Assembly (NCBI GenBank): GCA_905178155.1
Contig: CAJINV010000017.1
Span: 302,722-366,721, forward strand
DNA length: 64,000 nt
Reading direction: 5' to 3'
Source: Amoebophrya sp. A120
Taxonomy: Eukaryota > Sar > Dinophyceae > Syndiniales > Amoebophryaceae
The position numbers were made by a program, and so were the translations under genes. The notes under the pieces are model-generated. The model saw only the letters and a list, made by a program, of their open reading frames with translations. It was not told where the DNA came from and ran no database searches. Positions within the stretch are counted from its first letter, which is position 1, and every line of letters begins with the position of its first letter. Shown here piece after piece: positions 45,454-55,341 of the stretch.

Positions 45454-46030
45454 GGGAGTGATGTGGGTGGAGGTTGCTGGAGGTCTAGAAGAAGTATCTA
45501 TGAAACGCTTTTTGCGTGAATTGTACAGAAGGCATCCGCTCCTGGTTTGTCTTTGGAGAATGAAGGTAGATTTTACTCTATTTTTCGTCTGAGAAGACGA
45601 ATACACTGATGAAGAAATCAAATCCTGTTTTCATGACATTTCACGCTCTTCACCACAGCAGCGACTTCTTGGCTAATTGAAAATAACACGGCGGCACTCA
45701 GTCATGTCAGTCATTTTCATTTACGACTTTTTTAGAACAGTTTTTGAAGGATATTTATTACAACATAAAGGGAGCTGGCAGTTCAACGAGAGCCCGAGTG
45801 CTGACCCTGAAATTCTGGGACTGAAGGTCCGGGAACGCAAAAAAAAAAAAACATCCTCGATTGCTAAAGATGCATGGCGGATGACCCTATCATCGGCGAC
45901 AAATTTTACCTCATGATCTCAGAAGTCATTTATATCCTCCATACTCATCGTTGTCTTACGGGTCAAAAACTCGTAAAGAAAATTGAAGACAAGTTGACTC
46001 CATGTCCATCATCGTCGTTCGTGCTAGACA

Positions 46031-47036
46031 ATAAAACCTAGTGCATCTTCACGATCACGTGCGTCCGTCGGTTATTCTTGCTGCTTCCGGCTTTGCCGTT
46101 GGGGATTCCGGCTTTGCCGTTGGCATGTTTTTGAATTCATAAGATTTTTCCTCTTCTTTGCAATTGGTAGCGAGGGGCTTCAAGGGGGTGGAAAGTGACG
46201 GACGAACCTTGAGAATTTCAATGTCAAGGGTTAAGAGAAGAAACATCTTATGCCCCTTCTCTTCGGAAGATATAGATGTCGCATTTTGATAAGAAAGCAG
46301 AGGATGACCCCTAGTCCCGAAATTTCCGCTACCATGGGCATTATTTGTCGAAAAGCAGTCACGTGTCTTCAATTTGCAGGTGCCCTGCGCGCTACCTCTA
46401 GAGATAATTTCCGTCTCCTCTAATCAGATTTTGTCTCTGAAGAGGGCAGAAAGAAGACTAGCTACGCTGACGAGAGATCCTAACTCGTCACGATTGCTCT
46501 TTCCAAAAATGTCCGCCACTGTCGTTCCTCGCTGATGGCCATGCCTTCCAATCCCCCTTTTTTTTTATCCAACAAAAAGCTTTGTTTTGGGCTAGTCAGC
46601 TTGGACGCCAGGGCACAAGGAGACAGGTATAGTGACACAGCCGCCAAGACATAGCAGAGGCGAACGGAGTCGAAGACAGCGCCAGCCTCTTGGGTGCCCG
46701 CTTTCTTTGCGTAGCAAGATCGTGCGCACCCTGGCTGTGTCTTCCCAAGCGTGACGGGGTGGAGCGATTACGTACCTACGAGGATGAGGAGCCTCGGCTT
46801 GCTAAAACATCATTGCGGACGGCCCCGCATTGATGTCGGACAAGTCCCGAAGACGCATGTTGATCACGTTGAACCGCGGCGGAGGAGGAGATGAGCAGAC
46901 ATCTATCTTAATCCTCCTTGAACACTAGGATCTGCACTACTTCTCTTTGCTTATGGTTTATAGTTGATCTCATACTAAAAAAATAAAACCTAGTGCATCT
47001 ACTTCACGATCACGTGCTTCCGTCGGTTATTCTTGC
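46031..47036. repeat. Direct repeat pair of about 50 bp
   Basis: A segment at about 46031-46080 starting ATAAAACCTAGTGCATCT recurs at about 46983-47036 (CACGATCACGTGC and GTCGGTTATTCTTG shared), with a few differences. Between them is a two-copy tandem of TTCCGGCTTTGCCGTTGG (46085-46123). Confidence 0.75.
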
Positions 47037-47999
47037 AAAAACGATCACGTGCCTCTTGCAGCCAAAATGGATAAGAAATATCGAGACCCTGGACAAAAAA
47101 TGAATAAATGCAGATCGGTCAGGTGACGTAATTGCTACTAGACGTAGGCATAAGAAATATCAAAATAAGCAGGATCCTGAAGAAACTGAAGCGTAAAAAA
47201 TGTTTCAGTGGAAGGAGTTCTAGTTCTCGTCAGATGAATGAAGACGGAAATCGGTCAAGAGAGCAGCACAGAAATAGATCCGCGAAGTACCTCTATTGCT
47301 CCTGGAGGTTCCTCGGATCATTCTGAAAGGCTAGAGTCAAGATCGGTCGAAAAATCACGATCAGACAGAAACAAGATCCGCGTAATTAGGGCTCCTAAGA
47401 GGATGATCCTGCAAGAAATGCGAAGCCCTTTTTTTAGGAACAAATTGGCCTAGCAAGGAAAAAGGCTCCTAAACGCCGACCAAATGAAAACAAAACGGCA
47501 ACTAACGGGGCAGAAAAGCACGAAAGGGCGGCCCAAGAGCGCCCCGGCCTTTTCAGGTTGTGCCCCCTCTACCCTGACGCGCGCGCCCTCGTTCCGTGTG
47601 CCAATTGGCGGCCTTCGGTGGCACCAGCGGGAACAGCGCGAATTTCTATGCGCGGCTGTGCGCGCATGCCTTCTGGGCTGTCCGGCCACCGGCGTGCTGC
47701 TTAGCGACTATCGCGAGGACTATTTTGCGACAAGCACCCTCAAAGCAGACGCGCCGCTTTTTGACAGACGCGCAGGCTCCATACCGGTGCCGAGGGGAAG
47801 TCGTGCGAATGTCGGACCAAGCATTGCGGCCCTCTGTGTGGGGTAAAGCTAGTAGAGGGCCAAGCGAGGACTCCTCCGCCCTTGTGTGTCTGCCCCAAGG
47901 TCGCGAGATGTTGAGTCAGGTCGGAAGAGGGGCGGGGGAATGAACCGACCTGAAGGCCACAGAAAATGCGAAGGGAAGGGCGAAAAAAGAACAGCAACA

Positions 48000-48183
48000 G
48001 GCGCCACGGGAAGGCCTCGACGGCCCGTCGGGAAGCCGTCGGCCCGTCCTCAGACACGGTGGGACTCTCGATTTTTTCCGGTTGGGAGGGGCCCCCAACC
48101 GGAGAAAATGGAGCGCCCCACCATGTCTGAGGACAAACCGGCGGCTTCCTGGCGGGCCGCGAGGCCTTCCCGGCCGGTGCGCC
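48000..48183. repeat. Long imperfect palindrome (about 90-bp arms)
   Basis: The left arm (48000-48088) and right arm (48090-48183) are complementary over nearly their whole length. Paired blocks include GAAGGCCTCG, GTCCTCAGACA, CGGTGGG and CCGGTTGGG with their inverted copies. The centre is GGGGCCCCC. It could fold into a very long hairpin. Confidence 0.85.
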
Positions 48184-48295
48184 TGCACGTAGCTGTATGG
48201 CCTGCCACATAGCGGCCCCTTCCCCTTGTCCCTTTCCTTGAGCCTTTCCTTCGGATTTTGGTAGATTTTCGGCAAATTTTTGGGAGCTTTCAAAA

Positions 48296-48950
48296 ACGCA
48301 GAGTGATACGCACTCCGCCTTTTTTTTGAAACGCACAGTGACACGCAGAGTGACACGCACACTGATACGCACTCGTCAAACACGACCTGTTTCTCGTTTT
48401 TGACGGGTGTGTACTGTCAAACCGCTCTGTAAATTGACACGCAGTGAGTGCGTGTCAGTGCGTGTCACTTTTACAGAACGGAGAGAGGTTTTGGAAAGTT
48501 TTGGAAATATAATTCACCGACGGTATTGAGTGACACGCACTCACTGCGTGTCAAGTGCGTGTCACTCTTCACGCCTGTATTCTCGCCACCAGCGATTCGG
48601 TCGTGCGTGTCACCAGAATATAGGTGCAAAAAGTGACACGCACTGACACGCACTAGATGCGTGTCACTATCATACCGTGCAGGAGAGTGAGAGACAGCGC
48701 CTGTCGTCTTTTGGTCTTCCCCGATGGTATACGGTGACACGCACTGAGTGCGTGTCACTTTTTGCACCTATATTCTGGTGACACGCAGTGACACGCATTG
48801 CGGTACGCAAGTGACACGCAGTGTGACACGCACTGCGTGTCACTTGCGTATCACTTTGCGTGTCAACTGCGTGTCACTTTTTGGACTCAACTGCGTGTCA
48901 ACTGCGTGTCACTTTTTGGACTCAACTGCGTGTCACTTTTTGGACGTTTT
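48296..48950. repeat. Cluster of GTGACACGC direct and inverted repeats
   Basis: The 9-mer TGACACGCA or its complement TGCGTGTCA occurs more than twenty times, often as face-to-face pairs. A perfect 41-bp inverted repeat links 48604-48644 with 48747-48787; other hairpins centre near 48452, 48545 and 48745. The right end is a short tandem of CAACTGCGTGTCACTTTTTG. Confidence 0.85.
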
Positions 48951-49024
48951 GCTTGTCTGAGCGTGTTCATTTTTTTGCGCCTTTTCTTCCCGAATTCGAG
49001 TGCCTTTTTTTGCGCCACATTCTG

Positions 49025-49600
49025 CTTTTTTGAACAACAGAAAATACGGCTTTTTTCTGTACTTTGGCAGCTCCAAGTTGAAGAAAAAGGCCGCGCTGTA
49101 TGTTTTGCTGCAGAAAGTACTCAAGACCGGCGCCCCCGCCCTGCTGGCGGGGGTCGGTTGGCCGGCATGGGAGAGAGCACGAAGCGCCCGGAAAAGGGAA
49201 AAGAGGCCTTTTCCTGAAACTTGGCGGCCCGAAGTTGCAGAAAAAGGCCTCCAAATGATTGCCGCGAGCAAGTGCGCGCGCTTGGTCTGGCTTGGCTTCT
49301 TTGGCTCGGGCGATGCTTCCTCGCTATTGTTGGGCGCGCAGCTGGGCGCGCGGTTGGGTGCAAGCCGGCTTCTTGGCTGCGATAGCTGCGAAGAAACGAA
49401 AAGACGAGCTTTTTCTGCAACTTGGCGGCCCCAACTTGTCGAAAAAGCCTGTCAGCCGAGACCTGTTGAACAAGACCGCTGCGCCTTTTGATGCTGCCTG
49501 GCCGGAGGGGCCCGGTGACCTTCCGCCCTAGGCCCTCGCATTTGTGCCTGGCCGCTAACTGAGGCCTTTTCTGGCAACTTGCAGCTGGGAACTTGTCCAA
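49025..49600. repeat. Four related hairpin units
   Basis: Units near 49040-49095, 49204-49253, 49405-49450 and 49560-49600 share CTGCAACTTGGCGGCC-like cores flanked by inverted GGCCTTTTTC / GAAAAAGGCC. The clearest, 49204-49253, is a near-perfect palindrome with arms of about 22 bp. Confidence 0.7.
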
Positions 49601-50435
49601 TTTGCGCGTCTTCTTTTTGTGTTTCTTGTGTTGGGCTCTGGGGCCAAAAGAAACACTTCGACAGCGCCACTCCCTATCGCCGCCTGGCGTCCCATGGCCA
49701 TGGTAGTGGACATTTTGAGCGCGTTTCAGAAGCCACCCAGTTGCTAGGCCGATTTGACTCCGACTTTTTTACCCTGAGGCCTCTATGTTGTTTCTAGTTC
49801 TAGTAGAACTATTGGAGTCTTCGTGTCAGCCACTTGCTTCTGGACGTCAGTCCTGGTGGAGCTCCGGGTCATTTACTCCTGACCAAAGTTCAAATATGCT
49901 TGCTTTCCAATCTCCATTGCAGTTGTTTTGTGCCAATTGATGCTGGTATTTTCATTCGTGAATCTTCCTCGAGCTGCAGCTTGACGTTTTTTGGGATACT
50001 TAACAACATACTGCATACTACTTCTCTCATCAACCCCGAGCTTTCATCATTTTATTTCGCTTTTCATCTCATAAATTTGGGGCAGTACTACCACGCGGCC
50101 ACTCGAATCGGCAAGTCGGCTTCATTTATTTTAGCATATTTCTTTGCATTACTTCTCGTGACAGCTACTGAGATTTTAACGCTGACGAGTTTTGTGCAAT
50201 TTATTATCGGCAACGACAACATTATTCCTAAGTTTTTTTTTACCAACACCAACACGAACCAGCCGCAGATTCCTCGCACTTTTGTAACTATTGTTGATCT
50301 TCCCCATCCTTTAGTGAGGGGGCGTAAATAGTTGTACGGTTAGAAGCAGCTTATTTGTGATTCAGATATCAATCCGCAAGAATTTTCAAAAGGAACAAGA
50401 AAAACGAACAGCTATAACAGTACACCACAGCGAGA

Positions 50436-53400
50436 ATGCTTTTGCTTGGAGCAAATCGATCGTCTCTCGTCCTTGGGAGTGTTTGCTCTCTCTACTCCTA
50501 CGGCGTGTTTGCAGATGCCGCAGGTCCGGTGGCGGGGGTCGATGGGCGTCAACGACGGCCGCGCTCCACCTCACCAGCGAGTGGGACGCGCAGCAGGACT
50601 AGGGCCCCGGCGGACCGAGACCCCACGGGACCGGGCCCGCGCGCCTCCAGCGCCCCGCCAGCACTGGACCGCCATCATCTTGGATGGGTATCTGATGTGC
50701 CGCTGCAGTTCTTTTCTCTTGCCGGCGGACCCCTGGCAGACTTGGGTGAGCTCTCGCCGCACCAGTGGTCACAATGGAGTTCGGCAGAGCTTTACCACCA
50801 TGTGGAGACCGTGCTATTACGTGCCGAAAAGCTTCCCTGTAAAATGGTCGACATTGTCTTCCGTAATGGTGCCGCAACATCAACTCCTGTTATCCTACCT
50901 CGTCGGGATGTCTCTCGGAATCTATCCGCAGTAAAAGCGTCGCTGCGATCCCCAGGGTCGTGTGGTCCAAATCTGCATCCACAGCATCAATCTCTCACGT
51001 GAAACAAGCCCTATGAAGAGAGATGTTCTTCTAAATGGTACAGTTTAGGATTTGTCATGCTCAAATCAAGACCAGCACAAGCTGCAATGAAGTTGAAGTG
51101 GCTGTGCTGGCTCCGTGATCTGTCCCGCCTCGCGCAAACTACCAAATACGACCACCCTGTAGACACCCAAATTTCTCATGCATGTCTCCCGCGACAGGCA
51201 CGGCAGCTCGGCGACTTGTTTTGCCCTTTGCTTCTCATCTTGACCACTTAGGTGGGGACCGACGAGCACACTTTTACACCGGATAGAACGGAGCTCCGCT
51301 TTTGTTAGCAGAAGTGTTGCGGGAGGATATTGTGCGAAGTGGAACTACCAGGGCAGCACAACCCCACCAACTCCATGTCGTCGCTCTGAGTGGGGGCAAC
51401 AAGCCTTTCCCCGATCGGGGGAGGTATCAAGTGCAAATATGTCTGGGTCTGAAGATGAAAATTTTGGATCAGACAAAAATCTATCTGTCATGCATGAAAG
51501 GCAATTCACCTGATACACAATGTCTCGCCCGCAGTTGTAGCACAGTCTGTTTATGTCATGCATGACAGGCAAACACGCAGCAAAATCTGGGATTTCTCAT
51601 GCGGGATAGGCATTCATTGAGAAAGCTCCTCAAAACCTGCGATGCGATTGCTTGCACGCCAAAGCTTGTGGGTAATGCAAAAACTAAAACAGCATGACCA
51701 GATCCAGACAGAAACATTTTTGCAATGCATAGGAGGCTCGCTGATGCGATTGATCTTTGGCGGGTTGATGGTCCTCATTACTTCGATGACGCGAAGAAAG
51801 TGGAGGGGCGTCGCCGCATCGTTGCCGAGTTCGGCGATGTAAACGAGTGGAATGTCTGCCTAGTCAAGAACATCGGCTTGTTGTTCTCTGAGCTAGATTG
51901 GCCGCAGTTCTTTCATCCGACCTTCAAAATTTCGAAGTGGTACACACGGGGCGTGCGCAAAATGGAGGGAGTCTTCCGTAGTGCTGTCAACTTCAACGAA
52001 GACATCAGTGCGTGGGACGTCCAGGACGTGGTCAGCGTATGGCATTCTCAAACTTGGCTACGTTGGTCGTTCTTGATAGTATTTGTCATGTAGAAGGAGC
52101 ACCATCAGCATCACCCTTCACGCGGTCTAGCTTCCTCGCATGGCGCAAATAAGCCCTCGACGGGCTAGTAAGAAAATAAATTTGTAATTAGCACTGGAAT
52201 CCGTTGTTTCAAATCTGTAATGCAAGACACGCAACATCATGCGGATGCGTCCAGTCCTTGGAGCCACCGCCCCCCTTTTTGTTTTGGCTTTTCCTTTTGC
52301 TACAGCTAGTGTTGCATAAAACTACATGAGTCCGCATGTAACATCGCCGACCAATGTAAAAACATTTGAGAATGCCACATAGCATGCGGGGAATGTTTTC
52401 AGGCGCGGAGCACTTCAATCAGCCACTTGGACCTTGGAAGGTGGGCGCTGTGCGAGACATGAGCTTTATGTTTTCTGGTGCTAGTGCTTTTAACCAGGCC
52501 TTGAATGAGTGGGACGTCAGCAATGTTTTGACCATGGAGAGCATGTTTGGGAAAGCTAGCGCCTTCAACCAAGAAGTCAGCAAGTGGAACGTCGTCAGGG
52601 TGCGCACTATGGCCGGCATGTTTCGGGAAGCGGATGCCTTCAATCAGTCGCTTGCCGAATGGGGGGAAAAAATCGGGCTGGTCGATCCTGGGCCCCAATA
52701 TGCACATCGCTGGGACGTGCGTGCCACTGGAATGTTTTTTGATGCCAGGTCGTTTATCCTGTGCAAAAGTATCGTACTTACTCGTATTGCAGTCATGCAC
52801 TACAAATCTTTTTCTTACGGTGATTTCGCATTACAAATTTCATTTCTCATGCTAAGGAAATCTGTAATGCATTTATACGAGTGCGATACTTTTGCAGCGC
52901 ATATCGTTCAGCCAAAGTTTGGTGGCTTGGGATGCGTGGATGCTGAAACAGCACCGCCGGAACCCAAACGTCTTCTTCGGAATGCTGCAGGGCGCTGTGA
53001 GTTTTGTCCCAGCGGAGCAATTGACGGAAAATCAGAGGAACATTATGCACAAAAGCTATGGCTACGGGTACGGCATCAACCAGGCCGGCCGCGTCGACCG
53101 CGTCGCCGCGGACCAGCTGCCGGATGTGTGATCTACATGGCCCCGATGAAGAAAAGCAAAAGAGAAGTCGAAAGCGCCTTGATATGCGCCCTTGCAGTTC
53201 TTACACGCGAAACTGCAAGAGCCGGACGATTTCTGTTTTTTTTATTCAGCGGCATCTGGAAAATTATGATGGAAGGCTGGAACAGCCGCCGCTCCACCTT
53301 CGCACTATTTCAGCATCGTAGTGCGATAAAGGCGCATCTTTCTCTTCACTCGAGGCGTCGCTTTTTTTATGCAACAGTATGCAGATCGAGGATGCTCTAG

Positions 53401-53612
53401 CTCTATCCAGCCTGGATGAAGATTTTTTCGTGTTACTCAAGATATTTCGGATTCCTTTGAAGATTTTACTTTTTCGTGCTTGCCAGTCCTTCAGCCCCAG
53501 CTCCTTCCAGGTCAGCTCCTTCACAGACGAAAAACCCGCTCCGGCGACTCAGCTCGATGCTCTAGAGGATCTGGCACTGGACGAGGACCTGGAGGCTTTT
53601 ATGCGTGATTGA
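50436..53612 (+). CDS. Secreted or surface DUF285/BspA-like repeat protein
   Basis: Coding segments: 50436-50922, 51291-51424, 51737-52037, 52385-52754, 52909-53125 and probably 53511-53612. They total 1,611 nt (536 codons plus stop). The N-terminus is signal-peptide-like (MLLLGANRSSLVLGSVCSLY). After an unrecognised region, the second half has four to six tandem DUF285 (BspA-like, PF03382) units with the pattern MFSGAxxFNQxLxxWDVSNV, for example MRGMFSGAEHFNQPL and MESMFGKASAFNQ. Such repeats are typical of secreted or surface proteins in protists and bacteria and often mediate adhesion; that role here is inferred. Reading on from 53125 instead would stop at 53131 (504 codons). The GT-AG join to 53511 is in frame and gives an acidic tail ending LDEDLEAFMRD. 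Four introner elements of four families interrupt it. Confidence 0.8.
50923..51285. mobile_element. Introner element G1 (family G, single copy here)
   Basis: 363 bp. Left end TATCCGCAGTAAAAGCGT; right end, read inverted, TATCCGGTGTAAAAGTGT. Flanks GAATC (50918-50922) and GAACG (51286-51290), 3 of 5. The join aat c|ga gct is in frame. Interior has TTTGTCATGC as in other families. Confidence 0.7.
51425..51731. mobile_element. Introner element B9 (family B)
   Basis: 307 bp, TATCAAGTGCAAATATGTC to CATTTTTGCAATGCATA. Exact TSD GGAGG at 51420-51424 and 51732-51736. The right TIR is partly decayed (CCAGATCCAGACAGAAAC). One of two exact-TSD elements that permit GT-AG boundaries. Confidence 0.88.
52038..52379. 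mobile_element. Introner element F2 (family F)
   Basis: About 342 bp. Left TATGGCATTCTCAAA; right TTTGAGAATGCCACATA. Flanks CAGCG and TAGCA (AGC shared); a strict TAT-ATA reading to 52381 would break the frame, so the right boundary has shifted by about 2 bp. The restored protein reads through a DUF285 unit. Confidence 0.75.
52755..52903. mobile_element. Introner element A10 (family A)
   Basis: 149 bp, TATCCTGTGCAAAAGTATCG to CGATACTTTTGCAGCGCATA. Exact TSD TCGTT at 52750-52754 and 52904-52908. The join tcg tt|c agc restores FSQSLVAWDAW of the last DUF285 unit. Confidence 0.92.
53126..53510 (+). other. Probable GT-AG intron before the last DUF285-gene exon
   Basis: 385 bp, GAT|GTGTGATC to CTCCTTCCAG|GTCAGC. 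Both sides are at codon boundaries and the downstream exon is open to a stop at 53610-53612. The alternative is no intron and a stop at 53131. Confidence 0.6.
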
Positions 53613-55341
53613 ATGAACAAGAACACCACGGAGGAGATAGTCCTAATGAATCTACTTAAGCAGAGCGCTAAAAACTTCTTCGAAGAAAAAAGTGCATAGC
53701 AGATGGGGCCGATCATGATTCTGAAGAGCTTTATTATGATTAATTTCATCTTTCCTTGCATCTTTTTCTTTTTGCAAGGTCCTTTTGTTTCTCAGTATTT
53801 CTTGCGCCGGCGAACTTGGGTCGGTGCAGGAACTCTGGGACCAGAGGAGGAAACATCGGAAGAAGCTGAGCTTCTATGGCCGCGTTTTATTACAATTACT
53901 ACAGTCCGAAAATAATTCATTTTCTTAGTCTTTCCTTGACTAGATCTACAATATTTGGTTCAAATGTGCATCATATCGTGTGTACTAGAAGTGGAGATGA
54001 TTTTGTTTCCACTTTTCTCATGACTCATGAGTCATGAGATCTACATTCAACACGACCCGCATTTGGAACTTCTTCCTCGTGTAATGTTTTACTACAAAAT
54101 AAACTTTGTTACCTCCAGGAAAGAACATTAACAAGTGAAAGCTCTTGGGTAGACGTAGAAGTTATTTCTGGCGCACGAACATGACTCACGTGGAAGCTTG
54201 TATGTTGTGCGGTGCCCCCTGAGGAGCTACTTGCGCCGCAGCAGCTACAACATGGAGGCACATTGCTGATTTACGTGTATGATTACTCACAAGATCTATT
54301 GTTATCGCAGGTGCAGCTCATATCAAAGACTAGAAGAGCTTTCTTTCTTTCTTTCTTTCTTTCCATGCCCGGGCATGGCTTCAAATGTTCTAGGCCCTAA
54401 AAGTTCCGTTGCAATCCCAATTTCTTCTTTCTCGATTTGATCTCGCAATAAGGTGAAGAACGGTGAAGAACCACGCCGCGCTATTTTGCGCGACGTATCA
54501 ACCTATACTTATCGATGACAAGCGGAAAAACTGTGCTGATTGACGAGCTTCTGTGGTTTCATTTGTGTGGGGAGCGCAAGACGCTCAATGAGGTCACGTG
54601 TTCGAATTGTTCGGATTTTGTTGGTCTCCCATTTCGTTAGTGATAGAGTGTCCGTGTCGTCGCCTAGGCGTCTACCAATAAATCGCACACGGCTAGTGCG
54701 TGGCGTTATTTTCTTGGTTCCCCTTCCATTGATAGGCATGTCCATGTCCTCGGTGCCTTACTAGCGGAGGAGATCGATGAACAAAACGAAAAGCGCCCAA
54801 GCTCCAAGACACACTACAAGAAATGCCAGTGCGATCAGATCCAAATGCCAACCATTGATTTCGCCCATGAGTTAGGACGCGTCTTGTGCGGGGAGTACAG
54901 ATCTACTTCTGAGCCCGGCACAAATCACTAACGAGGATTATTTGAAAACCTCGCTTAACAGTATATGGACCAATCTTCTCCTGCCGACGACTCCCCTCTG
55001 TCATGCGCAGCTGCAATAAGCAGCATGCCCTCGTCGACCTCGTCCCAGGTCGACCACAGCAGGGGCTTCAGAAATGTTATTTATTTCATAGTCATAGACA
55101 TAGCCTTTTTGCCAGGCGCCATAAAGAGCTGCAGCAGAGGTGCAAAACTAGCATACGTTCTGTCCATTTAAAACTTGTGAACAGCCCAGAGACTTCTCAC
55201 TCTTGCCGTTCTGCTTCACTGCGGAAGTTTTCATCATCTTCCCGTTTTCCACACCACGCGCCTTTGTACACTCCTGCCACCGATATTCACCCACATCGAG
55301 CATTTCACGATATCTTCAAAAAGACTCTCTGCTCACCAAAG
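53613..55341. other. Intergenic region with a perfect palindrome and a microsatellite
   Basis: No gene is supported. A 24-bp perfect palindrome lies at 54016-54039, a short TTTC microsatellite at 54340-54363 and a 16-bp palindrome CCATGCCCGGGCATGG at 54363-54378. An open frame continuous with the next gene extends upstream to ATG 55003 but looks non-conserved before 55342. Confidence 0.55.
54016..54039. promoter_or_regulatory. 24-bp perfect palindrome with two bZIP-type sites
   Basis: The core TGACTCATGAGTCA holds abutting TGACTCA and TGAGTCA heptamers, the consensus bound by AP-1/GCN4-like bZIP factors, extended by perfect symmetry on both sides. It lies about 1.3 kb before the peptidase gene. 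Binding is inferred only. Confidence 0.4.

Larger units (their letters stand above)
45454..50435. other. Gene-poor 5-kb region rich in palindromes
   Basis: No gene is supported. It holds a direct repeat pair, a ~180-bp imperfect palindrome, a cluster of GTGACACGC inverted repeats and four hairpin units, each listed separately. An AT-rich open frame at 49834-50331 (165 codons) has no recognisable feature and is not called. No introner element was found here, although genes on both sides carry several. Confidence 0.6.

Noticed and set aside
49834-50331. 165-codon hydrophobic open frame
   Set aside because: AT-rich with codon use unlike the neighbouring genes and hydrophobicity explained by T-rich DNA; no domain.
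54595-54625. tRNA T-arm-like TTCGAATT
   Set aside because: No matching acceptor stem, D-arm or anticodon arm could be built around it.
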